A stretch of DNA of 20,821 nucleotides from Saccoglossus kowalevskii (GCF_000003605.2 NW_003130860.1:182908-203728); one strand, 5' to 3'. Shown: positions 8,533-18,652, counted from the first letter of the stretch. A program made the numbers and translations. The notes: generated by a model from the sequence alone, not told the origin.

Positions 8533-10472
8533 ATAAATAGTACACAACAATTCAATAAGTTACAATCTAATTGATCAAAGTTATGGGATCTTTATTGTTT
8601 GAGTACTGTAACTCACGTCGTGTAAACGATCATGGAGGCATGCAGACTTTGCAATTCAAACCACTAATGAGGAAATTACCCAAGGGCTGACTATTAACTG
8701 GTACATTAGTGGGCGTCCTTACAGGCGAATCTCATGCTATGCAGAGATAATTATAAAATAATGAACCCGCTAACAATGAAAGAAACTGTTGATCACTCAG
8801 CCTGGCATAATTGCCGCGATGCCTATAGTTACCCAGAGTGCAGCGCGATAACGCGAGATTATACGCCCCACGGGATTACAATGATAGTACTCAGCGTTAC
8901 AGCGTTATGTTTCACTTCGTTTACTGTGAATATCCAAGGAAAGCAGTCTTCTAGAAGAGTTTACAAAAAGTCACTTTTGTTATTCGATTTATTATGAAAT
9001 GTTCTCACGTCAGTTGCTCTATTCAAGGTTATGAGGTAAACCAAGCTGTGGCTGTTCTACCGACACTTTTAAAATGGGTTTCAGGGCAGATAATTCACAG
9101 CATCGGAAATTCTGCCACCGATCTTGGTCTGTGTAATACACAATGTTACTTTGGCTCGTTCTTTTCAAATAACGTACTAGTAAATGCTGAAAGCTTTACT
9201 TTTTTTTGAACCCGCAAGCTGTTCGAGGATTACACCCCGTGGCGATTTAGTCAGCGATTTGGATTAATTTGGATATATTGTTCGGTTAAATCTATAAACA
9301 CCACGACGGGGTTTTTATACATAATTCGTGTGTTGCTAGCGTAAAGTCCGACGTGAGTGACAGTACATACGCAGAAACAGCATTTATTTAAATCAAAAAG
9401 ATGGTTTTCTAAGCAGACTGTGCCTTGAACACATATACCTCCCGCATTGTCATATAGCACGGGCTATAGAATACATTTAATGGATGTCCTTAGATATATT
9501 TACTATGCTTGTCACAATGACAGATACCTCAATTTGATAAAAAAAAATGAAAACTGGGAGCAGTGTTTGTTCATTGGTTCAGAACCCTGATGAAAAATGC
9601 CTACAGCTACATACAGTTCTAAACAAATTGGATTTCATATTTAAAGAGAAAATACTTTTTGGAAGACATGCATAGATTGGTTCATATAGGTTCTTGAAGC
9701 ATGATGGGACCCGATAACGAATGGGACCGTGATTGTTTTGTTTTTCGCGCGATCATAATGAGCTCCGTTCTTTTGATGACGTTGCGGACTAATACGAAAT
9801 AAATTAACCCGCAAGTCTTGGCGAAAAAGGAACAATAGCAGTGATTGGTCATTTTTTCAACCGTGATTGCAGTTTATACTTTATATCTTCGACGCAAATG
9901 GGGATTAGCTCTCATGGAGATCCGTGATACTTATCGTTGAAACCAAGATAAGCCATAGGTGCTGACAGATATTTTATTATTAATTTAGTACGCAGTCACT
10001 GATTGGTTGACCTCCGTCTGCGTGGAAAACGCCGTAATGTTCTATTTCCGGTAGTTTTGTTCTAGTTTTAGACCGTGCTTAACTGTGGGTCAGTTAGTTC
10101 ATCATGTTTTATGGCATTCTACAAGTTATCAGAAATTTACACTTTCGTTTGAAGTGTTTCGTTCGCCAATAAATGAAGTTTATGTTAACAAGTGATTCGT
10201 GAGAGTTCAAGTTGTTCTGCTGAAATCCTAACTCAAGTTGGGATGTGGCCGGCCGAACCCAAGCACAATACTTGATGAAATTGGAACGTTTTCAAATGAC
10301 GTTGTGATTGTGCTCGTTGATTAGCTGCAGTGGTTTGATTCAACTGATATTAAAGGTTTCTAGTCGTCGCGCCGCGCATGTGCCGCATTTGTGTTGATAA
10401 ACATTGATTTCCCACAATCCAATGCCCTTTTTTCCATGGAAATCAAGAGTACGAGTTTTGACCTGAGCGCAA
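8533..10472. other. Long non-coding stretch
   Basis: No gene is supported. Two consecutive plus-strand frames (8734-8997 and 8994-9209) overlap at ATGAAAT but match no family I know. Near 9996-10050 the sequence has ATTGGTTG (an inverted CCAAT box) followed by ATTTCCGGTAG (ETS-like) about 45 bp later. This spacing is common in animal promoters, but no start exon follows convincingly. The stretch 10000-10470 looks more CG-rich than its surroundings by eye. Confidence 0.5.
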
Positions 10473-10849
10473 CACTAATAGGTGATTTTCCGTACAATTG
10501 CGAGATCTTGCGAGATGCATGAAAGACGCGCGTCGAACATCTGCCGCAAAAATCGAACGATTTGATTTTGAACTAGAATTTCTTTATTTCGTAGCTTACA
10601 TTGACCGGCCGATCTTCGACAGAGGAATATTGCTTCCGAATACCCTTACTTAATCGAAATTACCTATCATCAAATGTGGACAGCCCATTATTAAGCATGG
10701 AAATGTCCCCGAAATACTTTCGCGTTTGTCGAATCTCACGCGATGTTTGACGCCACTACGACGCTATGACCTTTGTTTGTCCTGTTTTTACGTTCGATTT
10801 CACGCATAACGCGTGATTCTCGCAGTGAACGGAAAATGGTCTATTACTG
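10473..10849. mobile_element. Foldback/MITE-like element with long diverged inverted ends
   Basis: The left end reads CACTAATAGGTGATTTTCCG then TACAATTGCGAGA and later ATGCATGAAA. The reverse complement of the right end reads CAGTAATAGACCATTTTCCG then TTCACTGCGAGA and later ATGCGTGAAA. The symmetry thus runs for about 60-70 bp with substitutions and small gaps, enclosing about 240 bp of unique DNA. I found no flanking duplication, and outer ends may extend a few bases. No transposase frame is present. The age and superfamily are unknown. Confidence 0.7.
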
Positions 10850-12370
10850 CCAGTGACTCCCTCGATACATTCCAGTCACCAAAGAAATTACATAGTTAAA
10901 AGCTTAGTAACGTCTCAGTGTGTACTCTTTGGTCTGCGCAAAAGTCGCCATCTTTGCTCATAAGTGTCTTGCACATGCGTAGTGCGACGACAGCTGCCAT
11001 TAACATTTATAAATATTTATAAAGATGAATGAAAGTCTTTGTTGCGCCGAGAGTACTACATGTGTGCAAATATTACAAATAATCTCGGACATTGACCACA
11101 ATTATCCAGTGCAACCAATCTCATATATGCATGTATAGCCTGGTTACAAGACGACTGCCCCGCTGGTTACACAATCGCCACTTACGTTTCACCTTTCTAC
11201 TCCTCGTTCTCCTCCATGGTTAGTGAGCTGATTAATCTTAATATGGTAATGATAGCTGCCATGGCGACGAAAGAGTGACCGTCAATAACGTTGAAAAAAA
11301 TTAAAGGTATAATAAGCAAAAAAAAAAACAGGCAACAGTTCCGGATATTGAATGTCACAGTTGTTTTTCAGTTGCTGACTTTTATGAGAATATTGCAAGC
11401 GTGAGTCCTGGCATACAGTGCAATATGCAGAATCCCAGCAGTATGTCTAGACACTAGAGGACTGTGGGTGACCAGCGGAAACCACACAAAGCGTCACGGT
11501 ACGATAAACGTGACAAATCCGTTTGTTTGGTAATTCTAGTCTCATACAAAATCAACGACACAGTTCAGTAACACGATTCATAAAGGGCACCTGTGCAGTA
11601 ATCAATACTATTGGACAGTACTACTTAAAATCTGCGAATATTTTGAGCATGTGAGAGGAAAGGAAACTAGTTTATTAGATTGAAGAGGGTACTTGATCTG
11701 GGCGTTCTTTCTACCGCCGAACATCCTCTTAACCCCTCTCACCCAACCTTTCACACTCAAATCACTCACATCCCTCCCTAGAAAAAGTGTATTTTTGTGA
11801 GGAAAAAAAAACGACTTCAGTTCAATAAATGCCTTAGTAACCAATGCTGACATTTCAATTTATATTGCTTGAGTTATTGAACATAGATTTTCACAAAACT
11901 TCACATTATCAAGAGACCATTAATATGACTCAGTAGTTTTTTTTTCTGCTGACAGTTTCCTCAATTTTCTAGTCTAAGGAGTGGTCCAATAGAAAAAATG
12001 TGCAAAATATCTTCCTCCACCTTATTTCGTGTTTCTTAGTTTTTTCCTATGATAAATTTCTGTAATATATTTTTACTATGTTGTAGGAGTGCAGAGTTTG
12101 TGTAGTGTTAATGGACCCTGCACGATTTTTTCCAGGATTTTTTCTGTGCATTTTTTTCCGTTTTTCGATTCTTTCATCGCCCAAAGTTTCTAATAATAGG
12201 CTATACAATTCGACTTTATGTTGCCATAGTCAGTGATGGGTATTTTAACAAGTAATTGGCCGCATGTGTTGATTTTGTAATGTAGGTATCAAGGAAGGCA
12301 TAAAATGTTCATGAAGAATGTGAGACGCCTTTCCGTTCACTTATCGGCAGATGAAGAACCAATACCGGTT
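10850..12370. other. Non-coding stretch with a possible regulatory patch
   Basis: GCTGCCATGGCGAC at 11255-11268 is close to the palindromic RFX X-box consensus GTTGCCATGGCAAC. It also contains overlapping start-like ATGs on both strands that soon reach stops. On the plus strand near 11376-11405, a TTTTTCAG acceptor followed by a GTGAGT donor bounds about 29 nt that I do not accept as an exon. The rest, including 11870-12240, is AT-rich with poly-T runs and no supported feature. Confidence 0.5.
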
Positions 12371-12467
12371 ATTCGGGTCACCTCGGTATTTTACGACATA
12401 TCTCGGGTCACCTCGGTATTCTACGACATATCTCGGGTCACCTCGGTATTCTACGACATATCTCGGG
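12371..12467 (+). repeat. 30-bp tandem repeat, about 3.2 copies
   Basis: Three consecutive units of exactly 30 bp, each containing TCGGGTCACCTCGGTATT and CTACGACATA (T for C in the first), followed by a partial TCTCGGG. The second and third units are identical, so part of the array is recent or homogenised. Confidence 0.97.
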
Positions 12468-12480
12468 AGCAGCCGAGATA
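12459..12480. repeat. Perfect 8-bp hairpin at the end of the 30-bp array
   Basis: TATCTCGG (12459-12466) and CCGAGATA (12473-12480) are exact reverse complements around a six-base loop, GAGCAG. The left arm is the last partial unit of the array, so the hairpin exists only at the array's right edge. Confidence 0.9.
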
Positions 12481-12770
12481 AGGAAACATGAAACCGTCAC
12501 AGTCGTGTTCGCAATATGTGTCAACAAACAGTGTATTTTACACGAGTTTTATATATTACTTGAAATCCATACCGAACAGGAAATTCATGACGACCGAGTC
12601 ACTTTAGACAAAGGCAAACGGTATTTCGAATGGAATAAAGAATGGTGAGCGTCCAGTAAGCATATCAACGAAAACCCTGACGAAACGTGTGACTTGCATT
12701 GTTTAATTGAAAGAAACGACGCAATATGCATCCCGAGCGAGCCCCGCCTCTGTACGCGAATCAAATGATC

Positions 12771-13067
12771 ACTGGTAGGATAGTGGTTGTCGCATCAGAC
12801 TCATGATCGGTAGACCCAAGTTCAAATCCTACATTAGGCTGAACATCAAAGGGTCGACCCTTACCCTGGGTGAGTGTGCCACACAACCCTGTCATGTAGT
12901 CCCAAACATGAATATGACTTCTGTGGCAAAATGCACTATCACTATGTCTCGTCACTAGCACTTGCAATTTGCACATACAAAAAAAGGTCAGGAGAGACAA
13001 CAGTGATACCCAATGTCCGGAACTGTCGCCTGGCACAAAAAAAATATTTAAAAAAAAAAAAAAAAAA
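12771..13067 (+). mobile_element. tRNA-derived SINE
   Basis: The head looks like a decayed tRNA gene: A-box-like TGGTAGGATAGTGG (12773-12786), GTCGCATCAGACTCATGATC with CAT in the anticodon-loop position, and a B box GTTCAAATC (12820-12828) that fits GWTCRANNC. A unique body follows, including CTGGGTGAGTGTGCCACACA and AACATGAATATGAC, then an A-rich tail (13037-13067). GATCACTG just before and at the start of the head (12767-12774) and GATCAGTG just after the tail (13068-13075) match in 7 of 8 bases, a candidate target duplication that would place the true start a few bases later. The CAT anticodon suggests a tRNA-Met-like source, which is inference. Such elements are transcribed by RNA polymerase III and moved by LINE enzymes. 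The body is not one I can name. Confidence 0.85.
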
Positions 13068-13075
13068 GATCAGTG

Positions 13076-13566
13076 TATTTTTTCCTGATCACGACGCATA
13101 CTAAAACGTCGACACAATCGATGACAAGGTCTAAACAGCGGCAGTTTTAAGTACGATGATATACATAAACTCAATGCAAACGTGCGCGCCAGTAGACAGT
13201 TACGCTAACGGCCCCAGGCTGTAGACATAAATAACATAAATCGATAGTTGACGTATCCATATATTTAGACAAAGCCATTGATGTAATTCCTACAGCTATA
13301 TGAATTTAATGGATACAATTCTCTTGGATTGATAATGCTATTATGAAATAAGTACTTTATAGATAGTACGCCGAGAGTGGAGATTGTAAATCGGCCAACT
13401 ACAGTTTATAAACATATTTATAACAATTTGTAAATATCGATCATCAGCTTTCATTCAAATTCAAATATTTAATAATGACTGGCTCGACAGCTCCACATGT
13501 CTTCAGGTGACGTAAATACTGCGAATGTACATTTATTCTAAATGAAGAGCTTGCTGCTTGTATGAT
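13076..13566. other. Non-coding stretch
   Basis: AT-rich sequence with nothing supported. A minus-strand open frame at 13444-13629 runs into MITE copy 4 and is explained by it. Confidence 0.6.
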
Positions 13567-13710
13567 GTCACTTGCGCACGCGTCAGATGGCCATAGCGAG
13601 TCATTGTTTACGAACAAGCGTCTACCCATAAGCCTTTGCGTTTTAGCGTGTGTTGTTATCGTCGCTTGGGACTCAATTCCCGCGCGTGCGCAAGTGACGA
13701 CCCTCCCGCT
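13567..13710 (-). mobile_element. TTAA-flanked MITE, family 1, copy 4
   Basis: Same orientation as copy 2. It starts within the left inverted repeat (GTCACTTGCGCACGCGTCAG). The outermost AGCGGGGAGTC is degraded beyond recognition. The interior AGATGGCCATAGCGAGTCA, ACAAGCGTCTACCCATA and CGTCGCTTGGGACTCAATTC is intact, and it ends GTGACGACCCTCCCGCT with TTAA at 13711-13714. It carries TTCCCGCGCGTGCGCA at 13677-13692. Confidence 0.88.
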
Positions 13711-13714
13711 TTAA

Positions 13715-14079
13715 TGTTAATTAAAACTCGCGATGTTGTCGGCATATCGTTTCTGGATTGGTAAATCTGAATTCTGCCAGTCATTTTTATTTATAAAACT
13801 TTATATTTATAAACCGTTTATAACATCTCCGGCTTTATGCTATTTCATTTATAAAACAACTGTGATACTCAAGCTGGTAAGTAGGGTGTATATCATTATA
13901 AATAAAATAAGATGATTTTTTTAAGGTCGTTAATTCATTTACTAATTTTTATTTTTGTCATTTCATTGTTTGTTTATTAATACTGTTATACCAATTTGTT
14001 GCCTAACTGTTGTTCCTCAACTAAGATCGTGTAGCTTAATTGACCATTAGTTGAGACTTGTATTAGCAAATCAAGTTAG
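13715..14079. other. AT-rich non-coding stretch
   Basis: Strongly AT-rich. The short open frame at 13733-13915 has no recognisable features. Confidence 0.6.
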
Positions 14080-14113
14080 ATAGTGAAGACTAACGCCAGG
14101 ATGCCTTCACTAT
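14080..14113. repeat. Perfect 9-bp inverted repeat
   Basis: ATAGTGAAG (14080-14088) and CTTCACTAT (14105-14113) flank a 16-base spacer. Possible hairpin of unknown role. Confidence 0.7.
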
Positions 14114-14700
14114 AAAATATGTTTGTTTGAATTGAGTTCTTGCCTTAGGTATTCACACAGCACAATCCACATATGGTAAGGCGACGAGTTTGATGTACTC
14201 TTTGAACAACATTTGCACAATCTGGCAATTTCATAATTTAAATGCTTGTGAGATTATAATTTTATCATAAAGAAAAATGCATTTGCAAGACACACAACAG
14301 TATTCAATTTTAAAACCACTAATACGCATGCGTAGTGAAGAATTTCATAGTTACATCGAACGAAAAGTTACATGTGTGCTACAAGACAGCGTTTTGACGT
14401 GGAGATAATTCCTAGTCTAATGTATCTATCTATATACAGTGTCAAACAACAATACTGAAATATAACCGCAATATGGTTTCTCTCAGACTGGGATATGTTG
14501 TATGGTATAAATGAAGCCATTGTGGTTGTTAATGACCAACCCAGGATAACATGTGTAATATTGATATTTAAAATATAATGTCAATAATATAAGTGGTTTG
14601 CATTACAATAAATGTAACTTCAAAAAAATAGTTTAAACCACAAAGTCAGCTGGTACTTTGGAACAAGTACATACATGTATTGAAAGGTCATTTGTTTGGT

Positions 14701-14738
14701 CACAGTCCCTCTATCCCTCTATCTATAGAGGGACTGTG
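14701..14738. repeat. Perfect 14-bp inverted repeat next to a truncated MITE
   Basis: CACAGTCCCTCTAT (14701-14714) and ATAGAGGGACTGTG (14725-14738) are exact reverse complements around ten bases. CCCTCTAT is also directly repeated inside, so the hairpin can slip. It lies 13 bp left of MITE copy 5. Confidence 0.9.
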
Positions 14739-14751
14739 GTTTGGTTATTGG

Positions 14752-14841
14752 AGCGGATTGGTCGTCACCTGCGCACGCGCGGGAATTGAATCCCAAGCGA
14801 CAAATACAGCGCACGATAAAAACGAAAAGGCTTATGGGTAA
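14752..14841 (+). mobile_element. TTAA-family MITE, copy 5, right half missing
   Basis: Starts at AGCGGATTGGTCGTCACCTG, aligned to the left terminus of copies 1 and 3. It continues through TGCGCACGCGCGGGAATTGA, TCCCAAGCGACAAATACA and AAAGGCTTATGGGTA, then loses similarity. The right half, including CTATGGCCATCTGACGC and the right inverted repeat, is absent. No TTAA sits exactly at the left edge. Confidence 0.85.
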
Positions 14842-15338
14842 CTTTCACGGCAGATGGGTTGGTACTATGAGGAAAGACCATAATATGCATTCGAATTAGC
14901 AGATCATTGGTGTGACAGCAACATTTTTGTTTTTTGGAAGAAAGCCAAGAAGGGATTTTGATAAGATTTGTTGCTATGTATTGTTGTTATTATCTTGTAC
15001 TATGCTCCGTTTACATATGATATTATATTTAAATATTTCACTAACTAAAGCCATTCTGTTAGTGTGGATTATGGGATTATGTGTGTTATTATGGTGTTTT
15101 GATATGCGTTGTTAACTAATAATTAACTAGACAATAATAAAGTGCGGTGATCGTAATGCAGTGCGTTCGGAATTATGTCGAACTCCCAATTATATCCCTG
15201 TGTTTTAGCAATGTTTGAAAATTTGAACCAGTTTACTACTCACTCTATATGTATCAGTCCGCTAATTATATTATATTCATAAACCCAAAGATTGTGCTTA
15301 CTTTGGTATCATATAAAATAAAACGGTTGGAATCACAA
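14842..15338. other. AT-rich non-coding stretch
   Basis: A plus-strand frame at 14912-15115 encodes a hydrophobic stretch of about 67 residues, but it arises in T-rich DNA and has no family resemblance. Nothing else is supported. Confidence 0.55.
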
Positions 15339-15596
15339 TCATGTCAGGTTGAAATACAAGCCTGTAGATTGAAATATAAGCATGTCAATCTGAAATACGT
15401 GCATGTCAGCTTGAAATATAAGCATGCACATTAAAAAAACAAGCATGTCAGTTTGAAATACAAGCCTGTAGATTGAAATATAGCCATGTCAATCTGAAAT
15501 ACGTGCATGTCAGCTTGAAATATAAGCATGCACATTAAAATACAAGCATGCCAGTTTGAAATACGAGCATGTGAATTGAAATATAAGCATGTCAAA
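15339..15596 (+). repeat. 21-bp minisatellite with 104-bp higher-order period
   Basis: About twelve units of 20-21 bp built on CATGTCAGTTTGAAATACAAG. Variant order repeats: units at 15340, 15361, 15381, 15402 and 15423 recur at 15444, 15465, 15485, 15506 and 15527, each shifted by 104 bp. This shows duplication of a five-unit block, followed by two further single units. Because 21 is a multiple of three, short repetitive open frames appear on both strands and should not be taken as protein. Confidence 0.95.
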
Positions 15597-16049
15597 CGCT
15601 GTTTTCATAGAAAACTTCAATAAATCTCGTCTTGAATTCTGCTTCGAATGCGAGTTGAACTCAATTAACAGATAGTCATTCTGGCTACCGCGAGCGTCAG
15701 CCAAAAATGTGCACATAATAGCTAGTTTTTTTAGAATTTTAGAAAATAATGAAAAAAAAGTTAAATTCTCATCATGAATTGAATTATCATTTCAGAATAA
15801 AAATGAAAAAACCGCCCACGCATTTCGATTTTAGAAAATAAATTTACCAGAAACACTTGTTCAGCCTAATCAACAACAAAACAATTAAAATACGACAGAC
15901 CACATCACGTTGATTACATGCAGTGAACGATAAAAAAACTCTATTTATAAAATGGCTGGTTGACAGTTGTTATGACTACAAATGGTGGCATAGAAATACG
16001 TCATTGTCATTTGCAATATATATTGACGTATATATTTGTATATTCGTGT
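15597..16049. other. AT-rich non-coding stretch
   Basis: Nothing supported beyond A-rich runs around 15725-15860. Confidence 0.6.
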
Positions 16050-16330
16050 CAACAGTTTTGTCGAGGGGGTGTCGCTCTCCCCAATTACCAATTACGGGCT
16101 CGGGTAGCTTCGCATGGGTCCGTACCGAATACGACGCGCCGTGGCGCTAAAAGACGTTCGCGTCATACCTCGAATACAGTGCGTCTGTTCGATTCGGCAG
16201 TAACCAAGTGACTTCGAAACTTCCGGGGTCGACACGTTTTGTGTTCCGCAGTACAAACCACGCACAGTGAACGATGTTTTGCGCTGAATGGCAATATAAA
16301 ACGCAATGAACCGTCATAACAGCCATCACA
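16050..16330 (+). promoter_or_regulatory. CpG-rich patch with a TATA-like motif, possible promoter
   Basis: By eye this is one of the most CpG-dense parts of the window (for example TACGACGCGCCGTGGCGC and GTTCGCGTCATACCTCG), in otherwise AT-rich DNA. AATATAAAACGC at 16291-16302 resembles a TATA box at its right edge. Open frames cross it on both strands, but none resembles a known protein. No start exon with a clean donor was found downstream, so this is a weak call. Confidence 0.25.
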
Positions 16331-16912
16331 GAAGTAGAGTCTTGTCTGTAATTCTGTGTATTTTCAACTAATGAAATTATAGAAATTCAGTATTTTACTT
16401 TTTTTTTGACGTTAAATGTCGTATATTTTACACGTCACTGGGACACATCAACTCATCAAAATGTGTGGAATACTGCTTGACCAATATTTTTCCGGGAAAA
16501 TATTTTTTTATTCAGCAATCTATTTTTTCTGTATTTGTTCAGTTATGGGACCAAGTTATGATCATTTCCATTTATTTTTCTGTCCACTTTAAATCCGTTA
16601 ACCTAATACTTTTATTATGCATTAATAATATGGTGAGATTATTTTTATGTTACGTTTTTTAGCGACTAAACCGAATGGAACTCTCTCTAAGTTATAATAA
16701 GATTGACATTTGCACTTACTCATATATTTCAACATATTTTGAACAACCTCTTACAAATTGATACTTGATGAAACACACTCGGAAGAACGTCGATTAGTTC
16801 TTCGCTTGAGTTGTGCAAATGCGACTACGTCGACCTTTTCCCGTGATGCAATGCGCGAAACCCTGAGAAAACGTTCCAAAGACGCGCACGTTTTGTATTC
16901 GAGGTACTGAGA

Positions 16913-16935
16913 ATAGACCCCCCCCCCGCGTCTAT
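16913..16935. repeat. Poly-C run within a 6-bp inverted repeat
   Basis: C10 at 16918-16927, bounded by ATAGAC and GTCTAT, which are exact reverse complements. The poly-C run could vary in length between individuals or be a sequencing weak spot. Confidence 0.7.
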
Positions 16936-16939
16936 ACAT

Positions 16940-17420
16940 GCTTTAGGTTTTTAGGAACAGGGACAGGGAAAGGGGTGAGAGGTGACCAACCAGTTTGTCT
17001 CTACTACTTTCATCTTTAAATTGACATAGACCTATATGAACGTTTACAACAGCTTATAACGATACCGTTTCATTGGGCTGCGCCCGTTGACAAAGACTAG
17101 AAAGAAAATGCCAGTCACATCTGGCGGCGTGTCCCTTCTGTGGCCATTTAGACAGACTGTTTGTGTGATACACAGGCGATATTTACCAAAGCCGATAAGT
17201 GCGAATTGCATTAATACCCAGGAAAATAATATGGAAACGGCAACAACAACCTCGGAAACGACAAAAAAAAAGATTTATATATTGATATGTTAATGCCAAG
17301 ATAATAACCTACTGTCATGCTGAATTAGAAATTAGCACGTGATCGCACGTGATCGGGTTCACACTAAACTATAAAATAGAAGTCCAATGATAAATCGAGT
17401 AACGATTAACAGTACATAAG
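16940..17420. other. Non-coding stretch
   Basis: No supported gene. CACGTGATCG is directly repeated at 17337-17356 and contains E-box CACGTG twice. A frame near 17087-17293 has no recognisable domain. Confidence 0.55.
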
Positions 17421-17618
17421 AATTAGCCAGTTTTTGGTTGATTAGTCAGTTTGAGTGAATTAGTCAGTTGTGGTTTGTTAGTCGGTTTTGGTTGATTAGT
17501 TAGCCGTTGTTGATTACTCGGGTGTGGTTAATTGGTAAGCAGTGGTTGAATAGTTATGTGGTTAATTAGTCAGCTGTGGTTGAAGTGGTATGCGGTTAAT
17601 TATTAGCTGTGGTTGAAC
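17421..17618 (+). repeat. Degenerate tandem repeat of TTAGTCAG/GTGGTTGA motifs
   Basis: Around nine irregular units of roughly 18-23 bp containing variants of ATTAGTCAGT followed by GTGGTTGA, for example ATTAGTCAGCTGTGGTTGAA near 17565. Unit lengths and sequences vary strongly, so this is an old or diverged array. The plus strand is G/T-rich. Confidence 0.75.
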
Positions 17619-18040
17619 ACCGATTTCCGTTATTGTTGCCCCCTTGTTATTAGAAAATATAGTTTTTTAGCCATCGGTTTCGGGGTGCATTGGTAACATA
17701 ATAACCAGTTTTGAAGTGAATTCAGACCGTGGCCGTTTCACAACCCGTGATAGTCATCACAAGGCATGAGCGTTGTGCACGGAGAAGTTGAAGTTGGGGA
17801 ATTTGACAGGACGTTTCAAAAATATGCGGCGTTATATCCTACACGCGTTTCAGTCGATATCTGAAACTACTTCGAATTAATATAATTTTTAATGATAATT
17901 TAAGAAATATTGTGTTAAATCAATATTGTGTTAGGGTATTTTGTGATACTTGGCAATGACGGCAAAAGTTCAATCTGCTTGTATGCTCCAATCAGATTGC
18001 CGGAATTTTTATTTCATAGTATGGAGATATAGAAAACTGC
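17619..18040. other. Non-coding stretch
   Basis: Nothing supported. ATATTGTGTTA occurs twice within 25 bp near 17908-17935. Confidence 0.6.
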
Positions 18041-18346
18041 TACATTGCTTTATTACACCGAACTGTCATGGTGTATGGGATATATACACTTATTACATTG
18101 CTTTATTACACCGAACTGTCATGGTATATGGGATATATACACTTATTACACTGCTTTATTACACTGAACTGCAATGATATATGGGATGAAGACAATTATT
18201 ACACTGCTTTATTACACCGAACTGTCATGGTATATGGGATATATACACTTATTACACTGCTTTATTACACTGAACTGCCATGATATATGGGATAAAGACA
18301 ATTATTACACTGCTTTATTATACTGAACTACCATGATATATGGGAT
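18041..18346 (+). repeat. 53-bp tandem repeat, six copies
   Basis: GCTTTATTA begins at 18047, 18100, 18153, 18206, 18259 and 18312, a constant 53-bp spacing. Two unit types are distinguishable. Type A has CCGAACTGTCATGG and GGATATATACACTT (units 1, 2 and 4). Type B has CTGAACTGCCATGA-like sequence and GGATAAAGACAATT (units 3, 5 and 6, with variations). The order is A-A-B-A-B-B, which suggests amplification of an A-B dimer. The open frames across the array reflect the repeat and not a gene. Confidence 0.97.
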
Positions 18347-18652
18347 AACGGATATGTCTTACGGATAATCATAACCCCCCATTGTTATCGATGCACATTA
18401 TCGAACACAAATCATAATAATTATATTGACATTTATACTAAATTTGCTTTGAATTCACATGACAGTCTTCCCACAGTTTATTTCTATATAGGAAATATAA
18501 AAAAAGATTAAAAGCATAACAGTCACCCTTGGTAAAAGAGCTTCTCGTTCTTCGTGAATAATTGTTGAATGTTGGCGTTTATACGGTGGCGTCCAACCGA
18601 TTTGTGAGCCCTGCGGCAAAACAGGGGTGTCACTTTACGGCATGTCAATTAC

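Noticed and set aside
8734-9209. Two adjoining plus-strand open frames of 87 and 71 codons
   Set aside because: The overlap at ATGAAAT looks operon-like, but this is animal-type DNA, and neither product resembles a protein family or has splice support.
9541-9600. Minus-strand CATCAG acceptor and TTGAG|GTATCT donor bounding about 59 nt
   Set aside because: The enclosed sequence has a run of nine T's, and its peptide has no family resemblance.
11376-11404. Plus-strand 29-nt segment between TTTTTCAG and GTGAGT (frame ADFYENIAS)
   Set aside because: Very short, with C instead of G before the donor and no flanking exon; such pairs occur by chance in 20 kb.
12771-12836. Functional tRNA-Met gene
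   Set aside because: The A and B boxes are present, but the acceptor stem does not pair, the anticodon stem is poorly paired, and the sequence continues into a SINE body and A-rich tail.
14030-14120. Mitochondrial DNA insertion, because GTGTAGCTTAAT looks like a vertebrate mitochondrial tRNA start
   Set aside because: The similarity ends after about 12 bases, and no tRNA fold or rRNA sequence follows.
15339-15596. CRISPR-like regular repeats
   Set aside because: Units are contiguous with no unique spacers; this is a minisatellite, as are the 29-, 30- and 53-bp arrays.
15960-16211. Arginine-rich 83-codon frame as a coding exon
   Set aside because: Competing frames are open on both strands in this CpG-rich patch, and no splice sites or family similarity support it.
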